Below the pieces are notes generated by a model. That model searched no databases and had not been told where the DNA came from. It was given only the letters and a program-made list of their open reading frames with translations. Positions 44,967 to 53,604 of a DNA stretch of 61,676 nucleotides are shown in pieces (the stretch's first letter is position 1; each line of letters opens with the position of its first letter). Source of the stretch: Syntrophobacteraceae bacterium (GTDB lineage Bacteria; Desulfobacterota; Syntrophobacteria; Syntrophobacterales; Syntrophobacteraceae); contig JARLHP010000184.1 in assembly GCA_031292195.1 (NCBI GenBank), positions 1 through 61,676 of the forward strand, given 5' to 3'. The position numbers and the translations under genes were made by a program.

Positions 44967-46082
44967 ATGGAAAGCCTGCGCAGAATCGCGGCCCTGATAT
45001 GGAAAGAGCTTCTGGCCATCTTGAAAGATCCCAGGAGCCGTTTTGTGGTGCTCATTCCCCCGCTGCTCCAGGGTCTTGTCTTTGGATATGCGGCCACCTA
45101 CGATCTCAACCGGGTGCGCTACGCGGTCTACGACCAGGACAGAAGCGATGCGTCCCGGCAGTTCCTGGCCATGATCGACGGATCGGGGACTTTTCGACGC
45201 ATTGCGAACCTGGGGGACCAAAGGGAGATCAAATCGATAATAGACGACAGGCAGGCCATCCTGGTCGTTCAGATAGGATCCGATTTCGAGCGGCGGTTGC
45301 TCACGGGTCAACCGGCGGACGTGCAGGTCATAGCCGACGGTCGAAACTCCAATACCGCCGGGACGGCCCTGAACTACATCGCCACCATAACCGATGCGTT
45401 CAATTCCCGGTGGAGGAGCGCCAAGGGACTTACCTCCCCGCCGGTGGAACCTTCGGCCAGGGCCTGGTTCAACCCCAACCTGGAGACCCGCTGGTTCATG
45501 ATACCCGGGCTGATCGGCATGCTCACCCTGGTCCAGATGATCGTTATAACGGCCATGTCCGTTGCCCGCGAAAGAGAACAGGGGACATTCGACCAGTTGC
45601 TGGTCACCCCTTTCCGGCCGATCGAAATCATGATCGGCAAGTCGGCGCCCAGTGTTTTGATCGGGCTGGTGCAGGTGACGATGGTTCTGGCCCTGGCCAT
45701 TTTCTGGTTTCGGATTCCTTTCCAGGGATCGCTTCTAAACCTCTACCCGGGGGTGCTCCTCTTTCTGGTGGCGGCAGTGGGGATCGGGCTGATGGTCTCA
45801 TCGGTGGCGGGGACCATGCAGCAGGCGCTTCTGGGAAGCTTTCTGACCATCACTCCCCTGGCCATGCTCTCGGGGTTGAACACTCCGATCTCCAACATGC
45901 CCGCGGGGATACAATACGTAACTTTGATCAATCCCTTGCGCTACGTAATCGTAATCGCCCACAAGGTGTTTCTGGAAGGCGCATCCCTGCGCTACATTTT
46001 CCCGGAAATGTGGCCCCTGGCCCTGATAGCCGCCTTCACCCTCTCATTTGCGGTGTGGATGTTTCACCGCCGACTGATGTAA
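44967..46082 (+). CDS. ABC-2 type permease (YbhR-like)
   Basis: 371 residues, same plan as the previous gene: amino-terminal helix, periplasmic domain, then five helices with EREQGTFDQLLVTPFRPIEI, the ABC-2 coupling helix. It begins six bases after the YbhS-like stop. Two distinct permeases and a double ATPase fit an asymmetric heteromeric exporter. The following regulator gene starts 14 bases later. Confidence 0.92.
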   Translation: MESLRRIAALIWKELLAILKDPRSRFVVLIPPLLQGLVFGYAATYDLNRVRYAVYDQDRSDASRQFLAMIDGSGTFRRIANLGDQREIKSIIDDRQAILVVQIGSDFERRLLTGQPADVQVIADGRNSNTAGTALNYIATITDAFNSRWRSAKGLTSPPVEPSARAWFNPNLETRWFMIPGLIGMLTLVQMIVITAMSVAREREQGTFDQLLVTPFRPIEIMIGKSAPSVLIGLVQVTMVLALAIFWFRIPFQGSLLNLYPGVLLFLVAAVGIGLMVSSVAGTMQQALLGSFLTITPLAMLSGLNTPISNMPAGIQYVTLINPLRYVIVIAHKVFLEGASLRYIFPEMWPLALIAAFTLSFAVWMFHRRLM

Positions 46083-46096
46083 TCGGGAGTATGCTT

Positions 46097-46816
46097 ATGA
46101 GCCGCATCCTGGTTATCGACGACGACAGGAAATCACGTGAATTGCTGACCGGCTGTTTCAATGCCGAAGGCTTTGAGACCACCTCCGTTCACGACAGCGA
46201 ACAGGAATTGAAACGCAGGGTCCGCCGGGCAGACCAATATGACCTGATAGTGCTCTCCACAATGCTTTCGGGAGCAAGCGGCTTCGAGGTGCTCAAGTCC
46301 CTTCGTCCCGGGTCCGATACCCCTATCCTCATGCTGACCACCCGGGACAAAAAAACGGACGGCATTATCGGGCTGGAAATGGGCGCTGACGCCTATATGC
46401 TCAAGCCTTTCAATCCCCGCGAGCTTGTCGCCTATGTCCGGGCCATTCTTCGGCGGACCAAAGATCAGCATCGCCGCCTTTTAAAGCCTGAAAGAATCAG
46501 CGTGGGCGATGTGGAACTGGATACCGCGAGCCGGGTGGTGCACCATTGCGGCGAGCAGGTGCATTTAACCCGGGTCGAATTCGGGTTTCTGGAAATGCTG
46601 CTGGGAGCGGCCGGCCGAGTGATAACGTCCGAACAGCTGGCCGAAGGTGTTCTGGGCCGGGCGCTTTCCGCCTACGACCGCAGCGTGAGCGTGCACATGG
46701 GCAACCTCCGGAAAAAACTGGGACACAGATTGGGGGAACTGGAACGGATCATCACGGTGCGCGGCCGGGGATACATTTATGTGAACCCGCAGGAGCACAA
46801 TGCCATGTCTCAGTGA
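46097..46816 (+). CDS. OmpR-family regulator with degenerate receiver domain
   Basis: 239 residues; ATG 46097 is preferred because GGGAG lies seven bases upstream. The receiver has the acidic pair (VIDDDRKS), Thr and Lys (LMLTTRD, MLKPFNP) but the phospho-acceptor position reads IVLSTMLSG, with Ser in place of Asp and a second Ser for the usual Pro. The C-terminal winged helix is normal (LTRVEFGFLEMLL; SVSVHMGNLRKKLG). No histidine kinase is nearby. It is the last gene of the efflux operon and may act without phosphorylation or sense a ligand. Confidence 0.9.
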   Translation: MSRILVIDDDRKSRELLTGCFNAEGFETTSVHDSEQELKRRVRRADQYDLIVLSTMLSGASGFEVLKSLRPGSDTPILMLTTRDKKTDGIIGLEMGADAYMLKPFNPRELVAYVRAILRRTKDQHRRLLKPERISVGDVELDTASRVVHHCGEQVHLTRVEFGFLEMLLGAAGRVITSEQLAEGVLGRALSAYDRSVSVHMGNLRKKLGHRLGELERIITVRGRGYIYVNPQEHNAMSQ

Positions 46817-46869
46817 TTGGGCGGTTGGCCGAAGGGTGCGACTTGGTAGAAAAGGCGAAGGTCAAAAGA

Positions 46870-46932
46870 GCGGGGGAGCGTCTCCCCCGCGCCCCCCGGG
46901 AGTCGGCCATACGCGCTGCGCGCGTGTGGCCG
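46870..46932. terminator. Two GC hairpins after the efflux operon
   Basis: First, the GCGGGGGAG/CTCCCCCGC hairpin (46870-46890), identical with the one at 6217 including its AAAAGA flank. Second, CGGCCA-ACGCG/CGCGT-TGGCCG (46904-46932) with a short loop. They probably close the operon transcript, though neither has a T run. Confidence 0.5.
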
Positions 46933-47088
46933 AGTGCTCGGCGTTTTCGGCGCCAGGCCGAAGGCGGCCGCCGAACACAAGCCGGGGCTAAATTTAAATC
47001 GGAGATGTGAAGTTTTCTCAAAAGTATTATATTGCCGCTGTTCCAGGTTGCTATGTTCACTCATCCAATCAGAAAAGGAGATTGCCAA

Positions 47089-47436
47089 ATGGTGGAACGG
47101 AAGAGCGGCGCGAAGATTTGCGCACTGGTGTTTGCGTTGGTTCTTACTGTGGCCGTAAGCGGCTGTGAAAAGAAGGTGAAAGGCACGATTCAAATAAAGG
47201 GGGAAAAGCAGATCGCCTTTGCCGAGATGGCCAGAATCCCCCTTCCTGCTGCCGTAAGCAGCGCAACCCAAAAATATCCCGGCAAAGCGATCAAGGTGGA
47301 ACTGATAAACCTGGACGGCTACCTGGTATATGAAATGGAAATCGTTACCAAGGAAAATAGCGTTTTGGACCTCGCGGTGGACGCCGGAAACGGAGCCATC
47401 CTCAAAACAGGAGAGGGAAAGGTCGAGAGGGACTAA
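47089..47436 (+). CDS. PepSY-like lipoprotein
   Basis: 115 residues from ATG 47089 (AAAAGGAG eight bases upstream). The signal peptide ALVFALVLTVAVSGC ends in a lipobox, so Cys is lipid-modified. The mature part, AAVSSATQKYPGKAIKVELI, LVYEMEIVTKENSVLDLAVD and AGNGAIL, follows the PepSY pattern of alternating helix and strand found in protease-inhibitor and periplasmic binding modules. No protease gene is adjacent. Convergent with the LUD gene, six bases apart. Confidence 0.85.
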   Translation: MVERKSGAKICALVFALVLTVAVSGCEKKVKGTIQIKGEKQIAFAEMARIPLPAAVSSATQKYPGKAIKVELINLDGYLVYEMEIVTKENSVLDLAVDAGNGAILKTGEGKVERD

Positions 47437-47442
47437 AGGTCC

Positions 47443-48093
47443 CTACAGGCCCAGGTCCTGGTTTATCAAAACTATTTTGATCCTGCCCTTCGGATAGGAC
47501 TTTTCGGTAATCGTCCAGGTGTTGCAAATCCGCTCGGGGCTGCGGCATTCCTCGCATACCGAGGTCTTGACGCAGGGGGTCTTTTTGTCGAGGCGCATGG
47601 CGTTGGCCGGAGCGGCGAAGTTTTTCACCCTGAGCATCGCGTCTTCCACGTCCGGCACAACCTTGTTGCGCCCGGCAAGAATAATGACGTTTCGGGGGCC
47701 GAAAGTGATGCCGGCCACCCTGTTGCCGGTCATATCCAGATTGACCAGCTTTCCAGTCTCCGTCACGCCATTTGCGCCGGTAATGAATAGGTCCGCCAGA
47801 AGCGAGCGCCTTCTGAGTTCGAACATTTCCTCGGGCGGCAGTTGCTTCTGAAAGCTGTCGAGGACATCGTAGTCCGGGCAGTTTTTCAGTTCATCGTAGA
47901 GACCGGTTTGCACGAATGTCACAGAACCGCCCCAGGCGATGCTTTTTGCCCCCGTGCGGGGAAGTATCTCTTTTACGATTTTTCTGGCCTCATCGGTATC
48001 CCGAGCGATGTGGACCTCGAAATTGTTGTCTTCCAGGGCGACTCTTAAGTCTTTGAGCCTGAGCAACCAGTAATTTTCGATCGGATTATCCAT
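47443..48093 (-). CDS. LUD-domain protein (LutC/YkgG-like, DUF162)
   Basis: 216 residues. LUD motifs: FEVHIARDTDEARKIV near the start, SIAWGGSVTFVQTGLYDELK, LFITGANGVTETGKLVNLD and FGPRNVIILAGRNKVVPD. The C-terminus carries PCVKTSVCEECRSPERIC, a cysteine set seen in stand-alone LUD proteins. LUD proteins take part in lactate oxidation, but this short form lacks the LutB Fe-S domains, and no lut genes are adjacent. Function uncertain. Confidence 0.88.
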   Translation of the reverse strand: MDNPIENYWLLRLKDLRVALEDNNFEVHIARDTDEARKIVKEILPRTGAKSIAWGGSVTFVQTGLYDELKNCPDYDVLDSFQKQLPPEEMFELRRRSLLADLFITGANGVTETGKLVNLDMTGNRVAGITFGPRNVIILAGRNKVVPDVEDAMLRVKNFAAPANAMRLDKKTPCVKTSVCEECRSPERICNTWTITEKSYPKGRIKIVLINQDLGL

Positions 48094-48106
48094 CCTTACT
48101 TCTCCA

Positions 48107-48583
48107 TTATGGGCATGTTTGGAGCTGAGAGATTCTATCCGACAGGAGCTGCTTGTGACCGAGTTCTTCGGCCTTTATTTTGTCCAGCATGGCGCGTACG
48201 CCCCGGTTGGAGACGAAGGGGGTAATGAAGTCGAAAAAGATCAAGGTATCTTCTTCGAAGACCAGGGCCGCGCGCAGGATGTCCTCTTCCTCCCGGATCG
48301 AGTCGATTGCGAGTTCGTCCAGGGAGAAGGCGTGGCGGCCCATGGCGCTTTGCAAAACGTCCCGGCCAAGGGATGAAAGGGCGGGATCCTGCTGCGTTTG
48401 CCCGGCAAGTTCCTCGCTAATTTTGGCAAAGATGCTCTTGTGCACTACTTCCTGTTCCGCAAGCCAGCCCAAAAGCTCCTTTAGCGGTCCCGGTTCTAAT
48501 TTCTCCAGAGCGCTCCGGTAGAATCGCTCGCCATTTTCCTCCACCCGGACGGCCAGGTCGAAGAGTTCAGAAGCCGTAAACAT
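48107..48583 (-). CDS. Ferritin-like diiron protein (rubrerythrin type)
   Basis: 158 residues from ATG 48583 (GGAGTGC upstream). A four-helix bundle with possible iron ligands: Glu in AVRVEENGERFYRSA, EQEVVHKSIFAKI (E-x2-H-like), EEDTLIFFDFI and AEELGHKQLL. There is no rubredoxin-like CxxC tail, so it is the short ferritin-like form found in anaerobes. A role in peroxide or iron handling is inferred. It lies 13 bases before the LUD gene on the same strand. Confidence 0.85.
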   Translation of the reverse strand: MFTASELFDLAVRVEENGERFYRSALEKLEPGPLKELLGWLAEQEVVHKSIFAKISEELAGQTQQDPALSSLGRDVLQSAMGRHAFSLDELAIDSIREEEDILRAALVFEEDTLIFFDFITPFVSNRGVRAMLDKIKAEELGHKQLLSDRISQLQTCP

Positions 48584-48730
48584 AACGCCGCACTCCTTCG
48601 AATTTTCTTGACAAGAATACAACAAAAACGAAGTTATGCAATTACTCAGAGGGGGAATTTAGAATTTTTGGCAGGTTTGCTCCTGCGATAATTTTGCGAA
48701 CCTGGATCAAGACAGTTGAGGCGGAGTGCT

Positions 48731-49150
48731 ATGGACGAAAAACTGAGGGAGGCTTTTCATTCCCGGGTGCCACTGGAACCTTTTGCGGCGAAGTTTGGGA
48801 TCAAACTCCTGGAAATAGGGGACGGCTACTCGAAAGTTGAAATGCAATTTCGCCCGGACATGGAGAACCTGTTCGGGTTGGCGCACGGAGGGGCCCTGTT
48901 CGCGCTGATCGACGAGGCGTTTGAAACGGCGTCGAACTCGCACGGCACCCTTGCCGTGGCGCTGAACATGAACATTACCTACGTCGCTTCCCCCAAGCCG
49001 GGAAGCGTTCTGAGGGCGGAGGCCCGCGAGGTGAGCCTCACTCGGAAAACGGCCTCCTACGACATCAAGGTCCACGATGAAAACGGCGGCCTTATCGCAA
49101 CCTGCATGGCCCTGGTCTACCGCAAGGGCCAACCGCTGCCCTTTGACTGA
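48731..49150 (+). CDS. PaaI-type hotdog-fold thioesterase
   Basis: 139 residues from ATG 48731, with GGCGGAG upstream. The hotdog signature LAHGGALFALIDEAFETASN supplies the HGG motif and the catalytic Asp/Glu; ALNMNITYVASPKPGSVL and a beta-rich end complete the fold. It hydrolyses acyl-CoA thioesters, perhaps aromatic ones. Single gene between the ferritin-like and rhodanese genes. Confidence 0.92.
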   Translation: MDEKLREAFHSRVPLEPFAAKFGIKLLEIGDGYSKVEMQFRPDMENLFGLAHGGALFALIDEAFETASNSHGTLAVALNMNITYVASPKPGSVLRAEAREVSLTRKTASYDIKVHDENGGLIATCMALVYRKGQPLPFD

Positions 49151-49152
49151 AA

Positions 49153-49659
49153 TCAGCGGGTTTTGGCGACGGGCAGGCCGGCATTGCGCCAGAGGGTCCA
49201 GCCGTTAAGGAAGACCGCGACGTGTGAAAAGCCGTTGGCCACAAGTTGGGCGGCAACCTCCCGGCTAAGGGAACAATGCTCGCCGTCGCAATAGGCAATG
49301 AGGAAGGCGTCGGGGGAAATCCTGGTTTGAAGGGAGGGCAGCGCCCGATCGAACGAGTTGGCCGGAAGGTTCAAAGCTCCCTGGATATGCCCCGAGCGGT
49401 AGTCCTGCTCGGGTCTGGCATCGATAAAAACGGCCCCGTGGGCCAAAAAGAGCGCTCGCGCCTCTTCCATGGTCACCAGGGGTTCGTCTGAGCTTCGGGA
49501 ACCGTTTGCAGCGGCTTTTGAGGAAGGACTGGGGAGGAGGGGCAACCCGCCGCTCCTGATAAAATTCACCGACAAGGAAATGGCGAGGGCGATCAAAACG
49601 ATCAGGCCCCCCTGTTTCAAAGCCTCCCGAGGAAAGCTTTTGCCGCAGGCGGTTTTCAT
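49153..49659 (-). CDS. Membrane-anchored rhodanese-like protein
   Basis: 168 residues. An N-terminal helix (GGLIVLIALAISLSVNFI) followed by a Ser-rich linker anchors a single rhodanese domain outside the cytoplasm: LVTMEEARALFLAHGAVFID, RSGHIQGALNLPANSF and the active loop YCDGEHCSLSREVA. The loop has Cys, Asp, Gly, Glu and His before a second Cys, not the CRxGxR of sulfurtransferases, so activity may differ. Stop lies two bases after the thioesterase stop on the other strand. Confidence 0.88.
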   Translation of the reverse strand: MKTACGKSFPREALKQGGLIVLIALAISLSVNFIRSGGLPLLPSPSSKAAANGSRSSDEPLVTMEEARALFLAHGAVFIDARPEQDYRSGHIQGALNLPANSFDRALPSLQTRISPDAFLIAYCDGEHCSLSREVAAQLVANGFSHVAVFLNGWTLWRNAGLPVAKTR

Positions 49660-49730
49660 TCCCGGTTATCTCCGCTCTATGAGAGACTTGCCATGAAAAG
49701 TTCCTGCCTGTCCGTGCTGGAAAGTCTTTG

Positions 49731-49755
49731 TTGGGCTGCGCTGCGCTTAGCCCAA
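49731..49755. repeat. TTGGGCT..AGCCCAA hairpin of a dispersed family
   Basis: Seven-base arms around a GCGCTGCGCTT centre, followed by CCTACAGCCCACCCTACAGCC. Related copies are at 54124-54148, 55898-55925 and, degenerate, 41801-41825. It lies between convergent rhodanese and upstream sequence of ahbD end. Confidence 0.7.
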
Positions 49756-49768
49756 CCTACAGCCCACC

Positions 49769-50887
49769 CTACAGCCTGGACACGCCTGGAGGCTCGTAGA
49801 GGCAAAGAGGTTCTTCGGCCATGTAGTTGCCGCTCAGCTCATGGGCCCTGGCGCGACAGCCACCGCAAACCCTTATGAATTCGCATTTCCCACATTTGCC
49901 CTCGTAGCGCTTGAGGTCTCTTAAGTTTTGGAAAACAGGGGAGTCGAGCCAAATGTCGCGGAAAGATTTTTCCCGCACGTTTCCGCAGTCCAGCTCGAGG
50001 TAGCCGCAGGGCTGCACCTGTCCGAGGTGGGATATGAAAACAAAGCCGGTCCCGCCCAGGCAGCCGCGGGTCATGGCGTCGAGCCCGAAGGTCTCGAAAC
50101 TTATCTGCGTACCATCAGACCTGGCCCGCTGGCGCATGATGCGGTAATAGTGCGGGGCGCAGGTGGCCTTTAGCTGGAGCGGGGCCTTGTCCCGGCGATC
50201 ATAGAACCAGTGAAGGGTCTTTTCGTATTCTTCGGCGCTTATGGAATCTTGCGCCAGGTCTTTTCCCCGCCCCATGGGGACCAGCATGAAGATGTGGTGC
50301 GCAACGGCGCCAAGGGAGACCACGAGGTCGTGGATTTGGGGGAATTCCGCGATATTTGCCCGGGTGATGGTGGTATTGATCTGAAAATCCAGTTTTGCTT
50401 CCCGGGCAAGAGCGATACCGCGCAAGGCGCCTTGGAAAGCGCCCGGGACCTTTCGGAACGCGTCATGGGAGCGGGCGTCGGCCCCGTCGAGACTTATGCT
50501 TATGCGCTGGATTCCCGAAGCTAGCATGTTTTGAACGATTTGCGGCGTGAGCAGGGTGCCGTTGGTAGCCATGGTCATCCGGAAGCCCAGACCATGGCCG
50601 TACTGTGCCAGCTCGAAAACATCGGGCCGCAGCAGTGGCTCACCGCCGGTGAGGATGAGTATGGGCTTTGCAACTTCGGCAATTTCGTCCATCACGCGTT
50701 TGCACTCGGAAAGAGACAACTCCCCTTCGTAGGGGCAGTCCTGTGCTGCCGCGCGGCAGTGAACGCATGCGAGATTGCAGGAACGGGTCAGTTCCCAGGC
50801 CACGAGCCGCAGGTTGGCGGCAAGGCTCGAGCCGGTTTGCGCCCCGGGCGGGTGGCCTTTCATTTCGGTGTGATCTATTTGTGCCAT
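49769..50887 (-). CDS. ahbD: Radical-SAM haem synthase AhbD-like
   Basis: 372 residues. Radical SAM cysteines are Cys37, Cys41 and Cys44 in ELTRSCNLACVHCRAAA; LILTGGEPLLRPD and SISLDGADARSHD follow. The C-terminal SPASM-like part carries CGYLELDCG and CGKCEFIRVCGGCRARA for a second cluster. This is the NirJ/AhbC/AhbD group; neighbouring hemB and the close similarity of gene order to that of Desulfovibrio favour AhbD, which turns Fe-coproporphyrin III into haem b in the siroheme-dependent pathway. AhbC is the main alternative. The 100 bases before hemB contain no gene. Confidence 0.85.
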   Translation of the reverse strand: MAQIDHTEMKGHPPGAQTGSSLAANLRLVAWELTRSCNLACVHCRAAAQDCPYEGELSLSECKRVMDEIAEVAKPILILTGGEPLLRPDVFELAQYGHGLGFRMTMATNGTLLTPQIVQNMLASGIQRISISLDGADARSHDAFRKVPGAFQGALRGIALAREAKLDFQINTTITRANIAEFPQIHDLVVSLGAVAHHIFMLVPMGRGKDLAQDSISAEEYEKTLHWFYDRRDKAPLQLKATCAPHYYRIMRQRARSDGTQISFETFGLDAMTRGCLGGTGFVFISHLGQVQPCGYLELDCGNVREKSFRDIWLDSPVFQNLRDLKRYEGKCGKCEFIRVCGGCRARAHELSGNYMAEEPLCLYEPPGVSRL

Positions 50888-50986
50888 GTTCCTCTCGGAT
50901 CCACTAAGAGCACGAAGCTCTCACGAAGAAAACCCTTTTCCGCTATGCATTCCTACCTTCATGTTCTTCGTTTCTTCGTGGTGAAA

Positions 50987-51958
50987 TCAGCGCAGCAGAG
51001 CGGCGGCGTCCTTTGCAAAATAGGTCAAAATCAGATCGGCCCCGGCTCGAACCATGGAAGTCAGCACTTCCATCATGACGCGGTCTCCGTCGATCCATCC
51101 GTTGGCGGCAGCGGCCTTGATCATGGAGTATTCACCGCTCACGTTGTAGGCCGCGACCGGGCGGCCGCATTCCGCCTTTACTCGCCATATTATATCCAGA
51201 TAGGACAAGGCCGGCTTGACCATAACCATGTCGGCGCCTTCTTCAATATCCAGCTCCACTTCTCTCAAAGCCTCCGCCCCATTGGCCGGGTCCATCTGGT
51301 AGGACCTGCGGTCGCCAAATTTGGGGGCGGAATCGGCGGCATCGCGGAAAGGTCCGTAGAAGCCGGAACAATATTTGGCCGAATAGGCCAGGATGGCGGT
51401 CTGGTCAAAGCCGTTTTCATCGAGCGCGTCTCTTATGGCGGAAACCCGGCCATCCATCATGTCGGAGGGGGCGATAATGTCCGCCCCTGCCTTAGCGTGA
51501 GACAGGGCCACCCGGGCTAGTAGTTCCAGCGTGGCGTCGTTTTGGACTTCGTTTCCCTCCAGGATTCCGCAGTGGCCGTGGCTGGTGTATTCACAAAGGC
51601 ACACGTCGGTAATGACGGTGAGTTGGGGCCACAACCGCTTAATCTCGCGCACCGCCTGCTGGACCGGGCCGTTATCAGCCCAGGCCTCGGAGCCGATTTC
51701 GTCCTTTTTTTCGGGCAGGCCGAAGAGGATGATGCCGGGAATGTCCAGGGCCACCACCGAGCGCACTTCCTCGATCAGTTGGTCGACCGAGAACTGAAAT
51801 ACCCCCGGCATGGATTGCACCGGGTTTTTGACCCCCTTGCCGGGCATAACGAACAGAGGGTATACCAGATGATCGACGTCGAGCCTGGTTTCTCGAATCA
51901 TGCGCCGCAGGTTTTCGGTGCGCCTGAACCTTCTTGGCCTGTAGACCGGAAAATACAT
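50987..51958 (-). CDS. hemB: Porphobilinogen synthase (delta-aminolevulinic acid dehydratase)
   Basis: 323 residues from ATG 51958, which has AAAGGACG upstream; a longer frame is unconserved. [14 protein letters not shown] supplies the three zinc cysteines, so it is the zinc-dependent type. The Schiff-base lysines are in [16 protein letters not shown] and [10 protein letters not shown]. It joins two 5-aminolevulinate molecules to porphobilinogen, the common precursor of haem, siroheme and cobalamin. The adjacent AhbD and the B12-dependent mutase further on both rely on this product. Upstream of CDF gene on same strand. Confidence 0.96.
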   Translation of the reverse strand: MYFPVYRPRRFRRTENLRRMIRETRLDVDHLVYPLFVMPGKGVKNPVQSMPGVFQFSVDQLIEEVRSVVALDIPGIILFGLPEKKDEIGSEAWADNGPVQQAVREIKRLWPQLTVITDVCLCEYTSHGHCGILEGNEVQNDATLELLARVALSHAKAGADIIAPSDMMDGRVSAIRDALDENGFDQTAILAYSAKYCSGFYGPFRDAADSAPKFGDRRSYQMDPANGAEALREVELDIEEGADMVMVKPALSYLDIIWRVKAECGRPVAAYNVSGEYSMIKAAAANGWIDGDRVMMEVLTSMVRAGADLILTYFAKDAAALLR

Positions 51959-52088
51959 GAAATCGTCCTTTCCAACAGTTCTGATATGATAGAATCGATA
52001 CGCGCCCGAATTTATCAGCCGGCTCAATATCCGGTGCGAAGTCCCAAATGATAACATATCGCCCCTGAAAGTCATCGGGCGATGTTTC

Positions 52089-53114
52089 TCACTCTCTGCC
52101 GGGTTCGGGATCGTTTTCGGCCGCCCCGTGATGGGCAACTTCACTGCTGCACAAATCAGGCTGTTCGCTAAACGACTTTCCGCGAACGCGGCAGCGTTTC
52201 CGCGAGCAGATGCGGCACTCGGGGTCTATGCAGGGCTCTACGTGAATCATAATATCCTGCGCGCCGGGAAGCTGCGATTTGAGAAGATCCTGCACCTCGA
52301 CCACCTGCCTGTGTGCGTCTTCCAGGCTCAAATCGCGCGGCAGGATGAGATGGAAATCCATGTGAATCTCGCGGCCCGAACTCCACGCGCGCAGACGATG
52401 AATGTGGATCCATTCGGGCTTTCGGTTCTTGGCGATAATAGAGGTGATGCTCTCGAGCAGTTCGGGGTCGTGGGCCCGCATCAGGCGAGAGGTAGAGGCG
52501 AAGATGAGCTTTATGCCCACAAAAACAATGTTGGCCGCTACCGCGCAGGCCACCGCCCCGTCCAGGAAGTTCCACCCGGTCAGCCGCACCAGCAACAGGC
52601 CGGCAACGACCCCTGTCGTCGTGTAAACATCGGTCAGGATGTGCCTGCCGTCGGCCGATATGGCCATGGACCTGGAGCGTTTGCCCGCGCGAAGGAGGGC
52701 GAGTCCCAGCCACAGATTGGCCAGTCCGGTCCCCAGCAGGATGAGAAGGCCCCAATCGAGCTTTGGCAAAGCGTGAGGGGTAAGGATGTTGGGGACCGAC
52801 TCCCAGACGATTGCCCCGGCCGCCAGTACAATCAGCGCCCCTTCGAAACCGGCCGAGAAGAACTCCATTTCGCCGTGTCCGTAGGGATGCTCGGCATCGG
52901 GGGGCTTGGAGGCGAGGTAGACGCTCCACAGCCCGAATGCGCCTGCCGCCACGTTTATGATCGATTCGAGGGCATCCGAAAGGATGGCGGAGGACCCGGT
53001 GAGCAGGAAGGCAAAGAATTTGAGCGCCATCAAAAGGGTGCTGACGCCCACCGACAAGCCCATCATGGCCAGCCGCCGTTTCTTTTCAGCTGCCGCCCCG
53101 GTTTCTTTTTCCAT
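52089..53114 (-). CDS. Cation diffusion facilitator with a Cys-rich tail
   Basis: 341 residues. Six membrane helices with the CDF metal motifs [16 protein letters not shown] (helix 2) and [16 protein letters not shown] (helix 5, HxxxD). A cytoplasmic domain follows ([20 protein letters not shown]), then [18 protein letters not shown] and a histidine/acidic tail. It exports Zn2+, Fe2+ or Cd2+ by proton exchange; the metal is not defined. The CxxxxCxxC.. tail is an unusual addition for a CDF. The gene starts six bases before the next USP stop on the same strand. Confidence 0.92.
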   Translation of the reverse strand: MEKETGAAAEKKRRLAMMGLSVGVSTLLMALKFFAFLLTGSSAILSDALESIINVAAGAFGLWSVYLASKPPDAEHPYGHGEMEFFSAGFEGALIVLAAGAIVWESVPNILTPHALPKLDWGLLILLGTGLANLWLGLALLRAGKRSRSMAISADGRHILTDVYTTTGVVAGLLLVRLTGWNFLDGAVACAVAANIVFVGIKLIFASTSRLMRAHDPELLESITSIIAKNRKPEWIHIHRLRAWSSGREIHMDFHLILPRDLSLEDAHRQVVEVQDLLKSQLPGAQDIMIHVEPCIDPECRICSRKRCRVRGKSFSEQPDLCSSEVAHHGAAENDPEPGRE

Positions 53115-53119
53115 GACTT

Positions 53120-53581
53120 TTATTGTTTGTGACGAACGGTGAGGACCGAGCAGCCGGCTTTTCGAACGATCCTCTCCGCGGTGCTTCCGAAAAGAACGTG
53201 GGCCAGACCTGTCAAACCGTGCGATCCCATGATCAGCAGATCGAGGTTCTTTTCCTCCGCAACCCTGAGTATCTCGGTAGCGGGGTAGCCGGAAACAACG
53301 TTTACATCGTGCTCCATATTTTCGGGAAGCTGTTTGACATACTTTTCCTCGATAGATTCCATAGCGGCCCTGGCCACCTGCTCGACAAACTCCGGATCAT
53401 ATTCGACCGGCATATAGGTGGCGTGCACCGGAGGGGCATGTACGAAACTGACCGTTATATGAATGATTTCGAGGCTCGCTCCGAACTTGGCCGCCATATC
53501 CCTGGCAATGACAAAGGCCTGATCGGCATTTTCGGAAAAATCAGTGCAAAAGCCTATCCTGCTGAACAATTTCGATTCCAT
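53120..53581 (-). CDS. Universal stress protein, single domain
   Basis: 153 residues. RIGFCTDFSENADQAFVIA at the start and IMGSHGLTGLAHVLFGSTAE with the G-x2-G-x9-GST ATP loop near the end are typical of ATP-binding UspA proteins. It lies 24 bases after the next USP-like gene and six bases before the metal transporter gene, forming a small metal/stress operon. Role in survival under starvation or metal stress is inferred. Confidence 0.92.
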   Translation of the reverse strand: MESKLFSRIGFCTDFSENADQAFVIARDMAAKFGASLEIIHITVSFVHAPPVHATYMPVEYDPEFVEQVARAAMESIEEKYVKQLPENMEHDVNVVSGYPATEILRVAEEKNLDLLIMGSHGLTGLAHVLFGSTAERIVRKAGCSVLTVRHKQ

Positions 53582-53604
53582 GCTCCATCCTTTCCGGTTG
53601 CCCG

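Noticed and set aside
44273-46816. 847-codon plus-strand frame across the permease genes
   Set aside because: Only its last part is the response regulator; the rest is an out-of-frame read through two convincing ABC-2 permeases.
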